Source: Puffinus mauretanicus (taxonomy: Eukaryota > Chordata > Aves > Procellariiformes > Procellariidae). Taken from it: a DNA stretch of 64,000 nt. The position numbers and the translations under genes were made by a program. The notes under the pieces are model-generated. The model did not search any database and was not told the DNA's origin. It saw nothing but the letters and a program-made list of their open reading frames with translations. The DNA lies in NCBI GenBank assembly GCA_023333565.1, contig JAJKFH010001094.1, positions 3,410,001-3,474,000 of the forward strand, in the 5' to 3' direction. Below, piece by piece: positions 38,271 to 50,320 of this stretch. Every line of letters starts with the position of its first letter. Position 1 is the first letter of the stretch.

Positions 38271-41200
38271 TGCGCTTTCCAGCCTAAGCCTGTATAGCCC
38301 TGTACAGTCTAGTTTTCTCTGCTGCTTTGAACTGTGGTTTGTCTTTCCTAGCCCTCACTGCGCTCCTTATTTTAGTGCACTCCTCCGCTTCCCACCTGAG
38401 CCAGTTTGTTAACCGCATTTGGACCAGATGGCTACCTCCTCCCAGCTCCTGGGACGCCGGCCACCCGCTCCCGAGAGAGACGGCGTGCCCGGGCTCTGCT
38501 CCACCGCTTGCCTCCGCACCATGTGGGCTTACGGGAAAGACCAGTTTTGCCCTGGTAATCCTCCGGGAGGATGGCACTCAGGCAGCTTGGCTGTACGCTG
38601 GGGCACTGCGTGCTCAGCCAGGAGTGTAATTTTTAGCAATTTGAATTTCTGAAATGTTATTTTCTTCATGTTCTGAAACCTGGCCAGGTTCTCTTCTTTG
38701 CTTGACTCAGAAGCCATCTCTGCCAAACTTTAATTTTCTCTTTCAAAATAGCAAGTCACCTTAGCATTCCAAAGAAAAAAAAATAATATTCCTCTAATGT
38801 GCAAACCAGTATTTTTTCTAGTATTTTATTTAGAAACAGTTGAACCATTTTTACTGATTTTTTTTTTATTAAATTTAATCAGCCTGAGGCAAACATTCAG
38901 CAGAGGCAGTATTACTCAAAATGGATAACGCTTGGCAAACCAGAACCAACTGTGTCCTACAATGCAAAGCATTATAGGACAGTCAACCTTACTGGGCAAT
39001 GCTAGAAGCTTTTTATAAAAGAACAGGCCTGAAGAAACATAAATTTCCATGTCATACAGTTCAGGATTTTAGGGGATTGTACAAAGAAGGAGAGATGAAC
39101 ATTATGCCAGTTGAACTGAAAAAATAAATTAAAAGCTGCAAACCCGTGATGCTTCATATCTGCCTTTGTTCTTATTTTATAGGGGCAGCTTGACAGTCAA
39201 AGCTATCCTGCCTATGACTTTTTAAAAGCTTTTTATTTCCTGAGGCAATTTAGCTACTGAAACTGAGTATGAGGTGCTGTAAGTGCTCATGACTTTCAAG
39301 AAAAGAAAAAGTTGTCAAGTTTCAAGTTTTAATTAGATAAATTACTTTGTTCCCTCTGCTCAGACACTTGTATGAAAGCCTGCATGTTTGGTTAGCAGGT
39401 TAATAACACTTCCAGTGTACGCAGCACGATCCTTAATGGTGCATAGTGGGTTTTGTTATTTCATTCCCTCCTCCCTAAATTTTATATGAAGCCTTGCAAG
39501 AGGAGCAGGCAATTTCATACCTTTGAATTTATTAAAAATTTTTTCAAAACACAGCTGTGTTTAAGCCTACCTTCCTAGCCCCAACTGGAAGAATTCATCT
39601 TTTCCCTGCCTGAAATACTCCTCTCACCTGAATCGTCCTCTGACATGTGACCCTTAGTAATAAAAATGATGGAGGCTTTCATACAACACACACGCGAGAG
39701 TCTGATAATCTAATTAGAGGTGATGCATTTTAGTAGATCAGTTTTATGCACAGCTGCTAAACGCATTGCAAAGTCATTATTTGCTTCAGTAGAGCCCTCC
39801 CTCCTGCCCCCTCAATGCAACATTTGCTGTTACAGAGGCCGTTGCCCTTGTACCCAAAGCAAAGGACTTCCACCAGCTTGGGCTGTGTCCTTTATTTATA
39901 ACTGCTTTTAGAGAAATGACTGGATCCTTGGTCATGCAAATCAACGCTCCTGACCAGCTCTCCTAGATTTTGTTGTTGTGGCCATAAAACTGCAGTCTGT
40001 GTGTCACAGCCCTGACCTGCTGCATGATTTTCACAGCCCTGGGGACTCTGATGGGGTGGCCTATGCCATGGACTTCAGTGTTCAGAAGTTTATCTGATTT
40101 TTGCTCCTCCCACAACTGTACCCCCGGGCTAATAAAATGTGTGACTTCCTCCTTCAAACCCCACCTCTTTTATATCGCTATCAGTTTTGCCATGATAGAT
40201 GCTATGACAACATCTGTGTTACTATTGCTGCCTTCCCTTGTGCCACAGCTTGGTGACACAATGTCAAAACACAACTGATGTGGAGAACAAGGTCTACAGG
40301 CATCTTGGCCAATCATAGTCCCGGAGAATCACAAATGGCTTTTCACCTTCATATACTCCTTCCAAAAAGCAGTTCATTCTGGTTCAGCACTGGCAGTTGA
40401 AATCACAGATGGTGTTTTTAAACCACCTGTTTAAATACAGCTCTGGCAAGCCTCCCCCTTTTCCTGGAAGCCACGTCATTTATGTTCAGTGTGGTGGCAA
40501 GTTCCCCCTCCCCATCCCTAGCCACGTAAGCTCAGACCTGCCAGCAGTGCTCTCCTGGCTCCTTCTCCCTGGGACTTTAGTGCCAATGCGTGCAAAAATC
40601 CCTGTCCCCTTCCCCAAACAGTGAGACAGAGAAGTAGCATCCTTGTTGTACTGGTGTGGTTTTGAGAGAGAGAGCGCATAGCTGGCTTGTCCAAGTACAT
40701 GCAGAGAATCTATGGGCCAAGAATTGCATTAGCCCAAGTCCCAGGCCAGTAGCATATTTACAAAATTGAACTTCCTACCTTTCTGTGAATCTGCAATGAC
40801 TTCCCTTTAGATAAATGCAGCACCAGTACTGATATTTTACAGCGTTAGGTCTGCCTTCACTCTAATCTGCGTCCTTATTTTAAAGCCTGACAGTATTGGC
40901 TTAAACTGGACCTGATGCATACTTTCCTCCTCCTCTCCCAGCTGGTATTTCTGTACACCTGGTTTCATGGTAATTCTGTTTAAACCATGACAAAGATGCT
41001 TTAAAATTAGCATCTTTTTTAGGACCTAATCCAGCAATCACTTGCTACCAGGTGTACTGCTTAATACCTTGACAAGTGTCATTTCAGGAAAAAACCCGCC
41101 ACCTGCAAATAGTTCCTTTTTTTTGTCTGTTGACTCAAAGTGGCCCTCATCTTCGCACGCACAGTCACTAATAAGAGACAGTGTTTTCCTTTTAAAGCAC

Positions 41201-42150
41201 CTGAAATACGCTATTGCTTCATTTCTGGTGGGAAGGTAGGCTGCTGAGAAATACTGTCAGCTCTCATTTATTATATTGTAAAACTGGTGAAATGGAGCAT
41301 AGTTTTGCAAATGCACTTGTAAGAAAGATAACTTGCATGGTATATTCATAAGGGAAGAGTCAGAGCATCCCTGTATGTGGATATGTATTCATGCCCAGTC
41401 CATTCCTTCAAGCCCTATACATCATGCAAAATGAAAGACTTATGTTGCCAAAATAACCTACTGTAAATACAGAGCGTGTGACAGCAGCTAGTTTGGAGAA
41501 GTGTGTATGGCCTTTCTGTTGCTTTCTCACCAGCTTTACTGTACGTGGATTGCAAGTGGTCAGGAAGTAGATCCTCTCCTTGTACCTGCAACGCTTTTTA
41601 TGTAAAATCTGCTCTTATCCATCAGAGTCTGCACATCACTTTTCTGTTCTTAAATTCTGTATTGGCAGCTTCCCTACTAGTGAGAATTCATGTTTATACG
41701 CCAAAGTAGCACCAGTGGTTAAACACATGGATGTTGAGATATAACGTATACTCAGAAAATGAGCTGGATTTGGTGGTGGGACTGAGCTGGCTGTGACTCA
41801 AGAGCATATATGGTACAACATGTGTCTGCTTAGTGTCAGCCCCACGCTGGCGCTGTTAAGGAAACCACTTGGCCAGTGTATGCAATTCCAAAGCATAAAG
41901 CCAGACTCCTTCTCTCCTTTTGCCAGACAAAACCTGTGAGTCACTGCCTGGTAAAGACCAGCAGGGTTTACTAGCAGGCGCTCATGCCCCTCAGACTGGC
42001 ATCTGGAGCTGCCCCCGAGGAACAAACCAAATATCCCAACCGCCCTCAAAAGCTCCAGTGACTGTGCCAGGGCAACCTGTATGTTCAGGTCATAAGGATG
42101 CAGGTTGGTAACGCTGCAGTTCATGGTCTTTACAGCTTCTGTAGCTACCT
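38271..42150. other. Intergenic, no gene seen
   Basis: AT-rich unique-looking sequence with chance frames only, for example 40024-40278 and 41920-42111. No exon, RNA gene or repeat is recognised before the CR1 fragment. Confidence 0.45.
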
Positions 42151-42932
42151 GTCGATGGGCCGAGGCCAACTGTATGAGGTTCAACAAGGCCAAGTGCTGG
42201 GTCCTGCACTTCGGCCACAACAACCCTGTGCAACGCTACAGGCTTGGGGAAGAGTGGCTGGAAAGCTGCCCGGAGGAAAAGGTCCTGGGGGTGCTGGTTG
42301 ACAGCCGGCTGAACATGAGCCGGCAGTGTGCCCAGGTGGCCAAGGTGGCCAACAGCATCCTGGCCTGTATCAGAAATAGTGTGGCCAGCAGGAGCAGGAA
42401 GGCGATCGTGCCCTTGTACTTGGCCCTGGTGAGGCCGCACCTCAAATACTGTGTTCAGTTTTGGGCCCCTCACTACAAGAAGGACATGGAGGTGCTGGAG
42501 CGTGTCCAGAGGAGGGCAACGAAGCTGGTGAAGGGTCTGGAGAAGAAGTCTTATGAGGAGCGGCTGAGGGAACTGGGACTGTTTAGTCTGGAGAAGAAGA
42601 GGCTCTACCTGAAAGGAGGTTGTAGCGAGGTGGGTGTTGGTCTCTCTCCCAAGTAACCAGCGATAGGACAAGAGGAAATGGCCTCAAGTTGCGCCAAGGG
42701 AGGTTTAGATTGGACATTAGGAAAAATTTCTTTACTGAAAGAGTGGTCAGGCCTTGGAACAGGCTGCCCAAGGAAGTGGTTGAGTCACCAACCCTGGAAG
42801 TATTTAAAAGACGTGTAGATGAGGCACTTAGCGACATGGTTTAGTGGGCATGGTGGTGTTGGGTTGACGGTTGGACTCGATGATCTTAGAGGTCTTTTCC
42901 AACCTTAATGATTCTATGATTCTATGATTCTA
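42151..42932 (+). mobile_element. CR1 LINE 3' fragment with tail repeat
   Basis: This encodes the C-terminal part of the CR1 reverse transcriptase: [40 protein letters not shown] and [19 protein letters not shown]. After a small internal deletion near 42600-42620 that shifts the frame, the sequence resembling [20 protein letters not shown] and [20 protein letters not shown] follows in another frame. The element ends in the CR1 3' tail ATTCTATG repeated about 2.5 times (42911-42932). It is 5'-truncated just upstream of the tryptophan codon of that domain. The lack of old mutations suggests a fairly young copy. It is inactive. Confidence 0.95.
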
Positions 42933-42983
42933 AGTGTGTGTTTCACTGGAGACTATATATTGTGATGGTATGAATTACCCAGG

Positions 42984-43065
42984 CACTTGGCCAGGAGGAG
43001 GTAAAGCTCATTTAAGAATGGGGTTGAGAGTGACTGTCTGGTAGACCTTTTTCTTACAGAGTAAA
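42984..43065 (+). repeat. 82-bp dispersed direct repeat, copy 2
   Basis: The partner of 34537-34617, about 95% identical, in the same orientation and 8.4 kb away. It starts about 50 bp after the CR1 tail. Both copies sit just downstream of CR1 sequence, which suggests they moved or were duplicated together with it. Confidence 0.9.
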
Positions 43066-43172
43066 TAGTTTTATAAGAAACGGTACAGTAGTCTCCTTAT
43101 TACAACAAGGCAGGTGGGCTTAGTCTGTTCATGTCAAGGTATGTTTTGTATGGAGAAGTCAATGGAATGGTG

Positions 43173-43233
43173 AAGGATAAGGATAGGATAAGGATAAGGA
43201 TAAGGATAAGGATAAGGATAAGGATAAGGATAA
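43173..43233 (+). repeat. (AAGGAT)n hexanucleotide microsatellite
   Basis: About ten units of AAGGAT run in tandem, broken by one AGGATAGG slip near 43185. The array lies about 110 bp after the dispersed-repeat copy. On the minus strand it encodes only a Ser-Leu repeat, so the frame there is not a gene. Confidence 0.97.
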
Positions 43234-43369
43234 CATGCTTTGTGTTTCTGCCAGGTTATTGGGTTTGCTGTTAGGTATTGTACAAGTTTGCGTGTTCCTA
43301 ACTGAATGTGGGGACACAGAGAGAAGAGAGCTAGGCGTTGTCACAGCACATAGCTGAGACATTTAATAG

Positions 43370-43500
43370 AAAATAAAGGGACATATTTAGACAAATAGGG
43401 AAGGGACAGAGCAATCAAATGGTTTGCCTAGTATAATGCAGAAAGCTTTTGTAGCAGGAACTGAAAACAAATCTCCTGTGTCACAGTTTAAAACCTTTTG
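43370..43500 (+). repeat. MIR-like SINE relic
   Basis: GGGACAGAGCAATCAAATGG, TTTGCCTAGTATAATGCAGA, then AGCAGGAACTGAAAACAAAT and CTCCTGTGTCAC follow the MIR 3' half in order (CAGAGAGGTTAAGTGACTTG ... GTCACACAGC ... GGGAxTxGAACCCxxGTCT). Diverged, ends unclear. Confidence 0.55.
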
Positions 43501-45364
43501 AAGATCAGCTCATTTCTAAGTAAAATAGAAGCTAAGCTATATTTGCTTTTAATAGTCCTTAATACCATACATTTATGACTGTATTAAAAAACACTCACAA
43601 AATTATGAACAATGAAAGGAGAGGCAGAAGAGGAAAAACATCTTCAAATTTCTCTATTAAAAGTACTTGAATCTACAAAATTGAAATTTTGACTTAATGA
43701 GCTTTAAACACAGTAATAGAATATAAAACTTGGTCTTTGAGGCTGCCATTTTGAATGGAGCTCATGATGGCATAAGTTAAAAAAATTTAATGTCTGACCA
43801 GTTCAGGAGGAATTGAGGACCACCTTCTCGTTTCCAGTGGTGAAATGCTCCTTCTCCAAAATGTGCACTGCAAAATTTTGTACGTAGCAGCCTTGTAGGA
43901 CAGGAATTGGAGGGGAATGAAGACAGTTATTATGGATTCATGTTTGCAAGATATGATTGATCATGCTGTACTTGATATGGGGAGTAAGTGAGAAACCTCT
44001 GGTCTCCAGGAATGTCAATATATTGCTTTTTATGGGTATTCTGATTGTTCCCAAGAGATAGAGATGGAAAAGAACTTGGCATTTTGATTAAAAAATAATC
44101 TGCAATATGAAAATCCTTGGCATACCTATTGAGATAATGCCAGGCTTTCATGCTGCAGTGAACTACAAATAATCCTTTTTCATGTGATCCTGGTCAAGCT
44201 GCAGCCTCACACCCTTCCTCGGTGCATGGGACCAATTGAGATGCTGAGGAGCTGTTCATTCTCTGTTCATCGCCATTGCTTGCTGTGATGTATGAGCTGC
44301 TTCATGCTGATGGAGACAGTGTGAGGACATTGCTGAATGAGCTTGTCTTCACTTTTGTCACTCAGGCCCTGTGGGGGCTATATCTTTCTCAGAAGAGTGA
44401 AGGCTAAGAGGACAGGCCATGAACTCGTAGGTGGCAGCTCAAAACCACACAGACGCTTTGTAGGTATGTGTGCTTCGGTGTGTTGCTGATGGCTGAAAAC
44501 AAGCTCACTCCAGCTTAACTGGAGAGGAAGACAGGAGAAATCCCTCTCTGCTTTTGCACGGAAGAATGACAATGTGCCCGCTGACAGTATTTATACAGAA
44601 ACCACCCTCCAGACTCAGGAGATCAGGGCATGGAGCACAGACCCTTCCTTCACACCTCCCTTTCTGGCTGTTTTCCTGATAACCTCTACCTCAGCATAAA
44701 GGCAAATACAAATACATAGCAAGTACATCTGAATTGATGGAAGTCCCCTTCAAAGTGTATCGGTCACCAAGCAAAATGCTGTGCTAGGCATTTTGTTCCT
44801 ACCCCGGAAAACTGTTGTGCTGCTTAAGAGGGTGAAAGAGGGAATGTGCGACTGTTACAGGGTCTTTTATTGAAGGAAATGGCTGATATTCTACGCTTTG
44901 GAATTTATTGATTTTATATGTGTCTATATCATTTTGTATGATTTTTAATAAATAATGAGAACCTAGCTATCATATTACCATATACCATTACTGATGACGT
45001 GATCTCCAGTATTAAATACATATATTCATATATGCACACACGCCTTCTTGTTTTACTGGTGAACACTGTTGTTCTCAGAATCAGTTGCCATGGCATTGCA
45101 TGCCTATATTAATAATGTATGTTAATAGGTTGAGGAATGTAACTGCACATGCTCACAGTTGCAAATAAAACGTTTATATATTGGTTTTTAATTACAAACA
45201 ATAATTCACCATTTCCTGGCGTTTTGTCAGAGAACTTAAAAACCTTTGTGCTTTTTAGGAAGCATTTTAGGTAGGGCCCAATAAGCACAAAAAAGTACAT
45301 CCAGGATTGCAGTGGCATCTTGTGATAGGAAGATGCAGGTGTGATTACGGTGTATGGGGTAGGA
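43501..45364. other. Intergenic, no gene seen
   Basis: AT-rich unique-looking sequence with short chance frames. Nothing is recognised. Confidence 0.45.
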
Positions 45365-45440
45365 GATGAAGGGAGGATCGAGGTGAAGTGATTTGCTTGG
45401 AATTACATAGCAAATTTTATTTTTCGGATGAAAATAGAAG
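45365..45440 (+). repeat. MIR-like SINE relic
   Basis: GAGGTGAAGTGATTTGCTTG followed by GAATTACATAGCAAAT matches the MIR core (GAGGTTAAGTGACTTGCCCAAGGTCACACAGCxA). Short and diverged. Confidence 0.5.
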
Positions 45441-48400
45441 ACAAATGTCTGCCATCCAGGCTGAAAATTGCAAGTCCATCTTCTTTCTGAATTGCGTATG
45501 CTACTAATTTATCCACAAGCTACGATGTTTCTGTCTTAGCTGAAACAGACAGCCCTATAGAAAATGGAAAATGAGTCTTCACTGTTTCACTTGAAGACTG
45601 AAGAGAAACGGGTTCACTTGATAAGCATAAGTTCACTTCTGTGACTGATTCATAAAGTCTTGTGCTATATATTTCTTTGATCTTGAAAAGCAAAGGGTAA
45701 ACCTGCAAGTGTTTGTGCTGCAATTAATCTGACTGAATTCAAGGTGAACTGGTTGAGCCAAAAGAACCTGTTGGACCACAAAGCATCTAGAAATGTCTTA
45801 TCAGTATATTTGATATTTAAATCCTGAGACTTGTTTATGTTTTAACACTTACAGGGGCAGTGTCATACAGCCTTGAAAAGTTCAAAGGAATTACATGAAA
45901 TTTTTTAAGCATTAGGCAAATATTTACTGGTCATCAAATAACTTTAGCCAGTCGGAGAAGTTAGGTACTTTTAGGTCAATCTTATGCAAGCTATTTTGGG
46001 ATTTCTGCATTGAAGTCCAGCTCTAGATCTAGTCATGTTTAATTTGAAAGCATTAAGAATACTACTTTTATTTTATTTTGCTATGAGGTATAGGCAGCAA
46101 GACTCAGTTTTGGATCCAAGGTTCTCCACAGCTTTATCGTGACACACCCGATGGACAGTTTTCATGACATTTTCCATCTCACAGGGATAAACTTTGCCAT
46201 TTTCTAGTTTCCTGAGGTGGCATCTCCTTCACTCCTAAAAAACCTACCTGGGAGAAATTCAGATAGGACAGCGGTGATAATGAATGTGCTCAACATATTT
46301 TGGAAGGTACTTTTTGCCTTGCAGGATTGTGTTCATAATAAACAGACAACAGCCTTGGTTTAAAGAAGCAGTAAAGTCTCTCAGCAGCTTGTACAGTCTC
46401 TGCTCCATTAGTTCTCTCCTGACACTGGCCCACAGAACCACCCCTATCTCTACGTCTATATTTATTAAACAGCTTTTTCCAACTGATTATAGCCTGAACT
46501 TGGCACGTGATTTGGTGGGTCCTGCAGCTGCTTAGGTTGTAAGCGCACAAATTTGCCTGCCCATCACTAATTTTTATGAAATACCAATGAAATAAAAGTA
46601 GTTATCAAAAAGCAGAAGACCAAGAAAATACATCCTCCCCCTTTCATATTAGAGCAGAAGTCACTTTTGACTTGGCATGGCTCACAGCATCAGAGGGTTA
46701 TATTTCTGACAGCTTTCTCAGCAAATGAACAACCAATGAACATAAGCTGTCAGTGAAATAACCACCTGGTTGGTTGTTCAGAGGTGATGTGTTGAGAGGT
46801 AATGTCTACTGCTTGCGCATCAGTCATGGAGGACATTAAGCTCCCCAGTGATGGTACCTCCTTACTGTTTTGCAGTAAATCAAGAGGATGCTCCTGTACT
46901 TCTCATTCTCTTCTCCTCTGCACCCATCCTGCAACTCAGCTTCCACACTGAAGGGAAAGTGGCTGCACCGAAGAGCAGAGAACAAGTGGAGGTCTGGAGA
47001 GTGTCACTTTGCAGGCTATTTTTTCTCTAATTCCAGGAAATATTTCACAGTCCAGCTGAATTAGCTTTATGTGATATATAACTTTTGCTTATGGAAGGAC
47101 AGATTTGTCTTTTTCGTGTCTTCTTTAAGCCTTTGTCATAAACGCGACGATGTGTGGATAGAAATTGCGTTCATAAGCCCTGTGTACAATCTGGTCTTCG
47201 AATATTGCCCTCTCCATTCTTGTAGTGGCCCCTGCTAGTGTTGGCTGCCTACAAGATGCGCATAAAGCCATGTCTCAGCTATTCAGGAATGCCGTCAGCA
47301 AAAGATAAGATTGCTTATGGGACAGCAAAAATAAAAGTTACAATGCCCGACCAAAAGCTGCCATCTCAGAGAGGAAAATTGCAGTGCAATCTCTCAAGCA
47401 GATGGATGATAATTTTCTGTGGTTTTGTATTTAAAAGAAAAGATTTATTTAATTCATCAAAGACATTGTTCCTTATAACAGATGTAAGGATAACAGTGGA
47501 TGTCATGTTTGAGTTCTGTTCCCACTCCTTCTAATACTGCAATTTCTGAACAGAAAAGTGAAACCAAACCTGCGGCAGTAATAGCAGCTACTTTTTTCCA
47601 CTGGGAAATGTTGCTTAAACTTCAGGCAGTTTATGAAAGAGAAAAATATAATTTTAAATACCTAAGACATTTTTGAGAATAAATTCCTCAAAATCTTTTC
47701 TATTGGAAACATCCAATATGTATAACATAGTGCTCTGGCAAGAGAGATAAAGAGATAATGTGAAGATTGTATCAGTTTAGATGGGAGATACTCTATTTAA
47801 TTGGTACGAGATGTAGACCTTGGAAGAATGAAAATAAATTAATAAAAGATACTACAGATTGAGATTCTGTAAGATTTCTTAATCCTGAAGTAGCTTTTGA
47901 AAGACAGTAAAGAAACCCTGGTGTCTGAGCATATGCAGCATTAAAAAAAATCAGCATTGCCAGGATTGGGAAAGAGATGACCAGTAAAGAGAGATTTCTG
48001 TGATTATTTGTTAAGGAAATGAACTGTCAGATCGTCCTCATGGCAGGAGTACACTGCCTGAGAGCTACGAGAGCAGGAGCATATTAATTTCTCTTTTTTC
48101 AGCCTATGACTTCTTGACTGTTTTCATTCTATGTCTCTTCATTTTATGAACATCAATTTCCAGGGCTTGGGTAGGATCAGCTGAGAAGCATGATTATGGG
48201 CGATGTTGCAAAATAGCTTTCTGCTCTCCACGTGTAAGAATTGCTTCCCGCACTTTTTCACTTGGCTGTTCTTGACAGATGCAAAAGTGGCATTTTTTGG
48301 GCCTTTGAACTTCTAATGCACTAGACACGAGTAAAAGAAATACTCCAAATACCTAGCAGGTCTTTGAGTGCCTTGGCTTAACTGCTGATAGCCACGCCAA

Positions 48401-49859
48401 TGTGTGTATTTCTGCAGTGCTATGAATAATTTTAGGTAGTGGCTTTCCCAGAGAAGACCCCAGTGACGAGGAGAGCCAACAAAGTCAGAAGCTTGGGTGG
48501 GACTTCTTGTAAAGAAGAAGTATTTCCTTCTCCGCAAGGGTAAGCATTTTGGGGGGCGAGGGGTAACGTAATATTTTGTCTGTTGCGTGGTGGTGTGTTT
48601 GACCGCAAATTGTAGATTACAGGGTTTGGGCCGTAGTCTGCAGTCTGCTTGGAGACTACATGTCCTCAACAGGGCAGGCATTTTGCAACCTGTGGTGAAA
48701 AGAAAGTATTCAGCAGACTGTTTGCTGGGACTGAGGAGGAAAACGGGCTGACCCAGGCAAAAGGATGAGAACTCCAAGAAGCCCAAGAGCAAATGAGAGC
48801 TGTGGGTGAACAGAAGGATTTGTTCTTTTTCTTGTGCCTACCTTCAAAGACATGGGAAACCTAGTGGGGGATGATAATCACTCCTAAAATAGCACTAAAG
48901 AAGCCTGGAGTGCTGCAGGGACAACAGAAATGGCTGGGAGCTGGGGCTGTAGGTGTTTCACAGCTGTTGAAGGGGACTATCCGTGGATGAATCCTCAGCT
49001 GGAAGGGGAGATGTGAAATCTTAGAGGAGAGGCCTCGTGCGTTCACACTGATGTCTGGAGGAGAGGGTGAGCTGCCTACACAAGCCAAAACTTGTAAATG
49101 CCTGTTAGATAACACAGCAAAGAGACTGATCCATGGAAACAAGGATTGAAAGAAATAGGCAAAGGGAGATAAAGATTGATGGGTGAGAATGAGAAATGTG
49201 GAGCAGGCTTTCTCCAGGGTAAAACCTAAAGCCAAACTTAAAGACTTCAAGTAAGGAGGTATGATGTATGCATGTATGTATTATATCCCGGGAATTGCAT
49301 GGCCTCCAAGCTTCGCTCTTCCCCTGCTGCAGAAGATTGCTGCTGGGGTAGAGATTAATAGCAACAGTTCCTCAGACTTGTGCTATATATAGCAGAGCTC
49401 AAATATGCCTCCTTCCTACACCTCTGCCTGCCCACCAGACACAGCGTTTCCTCTGAAAGAGTGACAATACAGAGGTGGATTAACACAGTAAGAGGCGAAG
49501 ATACTACGGCCTTTTGTGAGTACCCCAGTCTGTACCTGCTCTGTGTCACATCACTCCTGTCCCCACTGCATCCCTTGCTACCAGTCCCACAGCGTGCTGG
49601 GGTGCCCACAGAGCCTGATGCGGGGCTAGGAGTCAGGTCTGCTGCTGGTGGAGACTTCTTGCAACCATTCTGCCAAACATGTTTACCATGATATCCCTTC
49701 CAGTCTGAATGGTTTGAAAGGCAGATATATCCTATGGTCAGAAAAGGGGAGTAGATAACCAGAGAACCCGTTTTGCCAAAGAACTTCAGTTAGTCAAGGT
49801 AGTGAAGACGAGGGCTAGCTAGGAAGACAGGCAGTAGGACCTCAAAATACTGAGGAACA
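45441..49859. other. Intergenic, no gene seen
   Basis: Chance frames only. The longest, 159 codons on the minus strand at 48313-48792, has no domain or codon bias I can see. No RNA gene or repeat is recognised. Confidence 0.45.
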
Positions 49860-50320
49860 AAAGGCAGAGGAAATTCAATGCAAAGGAAAGTAAAGCAATC
49901 CTAATTTTGTGCATAAAAAAGGGGTTCTAGATTTTTATTATTCAGGATATTGGTGTGATTTCAATAGACAGCCTATCAAAATGGCAGTTCAGTGCTCAGT
50001 AGTGACTAAACCAGCAAAATCCAAATGTTTTGGAATTATTAAAAAGGCTTGGAGAACAAAACATCAGGTAATTATATGCCCTGTATAAATTTGTAATATC
50101 TTTGTCTCCAGAATATCATGTGAAGTTCTGCTCTCCTTCCTCCACCTCAAGAGGTTATAGAATTGGAGAGGGCTCAGAGAGCAGTGAGAAGGATAATCAC
50201 ACAATTTCCATAGCAGCAATGATTAGGTAGACTAGAAGTCTTTAGGTGTTAGAAGAAATGACTGTGGAAAAGGACAACAAAGATCTATACTATAACAAAA
50301 GCAAGAGACACAGAGAAAGC
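49860..50320 (+). mobile_element. Ancient CR1/L3-type LINE relic
   Basis: A chain of short matches in the right order to old amniote CR1/L3 consensus sequences: GGAAATTCAATGCAAAG, TCAGTGCTCAGTAGTGACTA, TTGGAATTATTAAAAAGG, GAAGTTCTGCTCTCCTTCC, AGAATTGGAGAGGGCTCAGA, then GTAGACTAGAAGTCTTTAGG. One translated piece (EVIELERAQRAVRRI) resembles the [10 protein letters not shown] motif of CR1 ORF2. It has many stops and indels, so it is far older than the CR1 copies at 34, 42 and 57 kb. Confidence 0.7.

Noticed and set aside
42090..42671. A 193-codon minus-strand frame
   Set aside because: It is antisense to the GC-rich CR1 coding sequence, a common shadow frame.
43173..43233. An interstitial telomere or CRISPR-like array
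   Set aside because: The unit is AAGGAT, not TTAGGG, and there are no spacers between units.
43159..43362. A frame with a Ser-Leu repeat
   Set aside because: It is the translation of the (AAGGAT)n microsatellite.
48313..48792. A 159-codon minus-strand frame
   Set aside because: No domain, no splice context and no repeat match. The length is within chance expectation.
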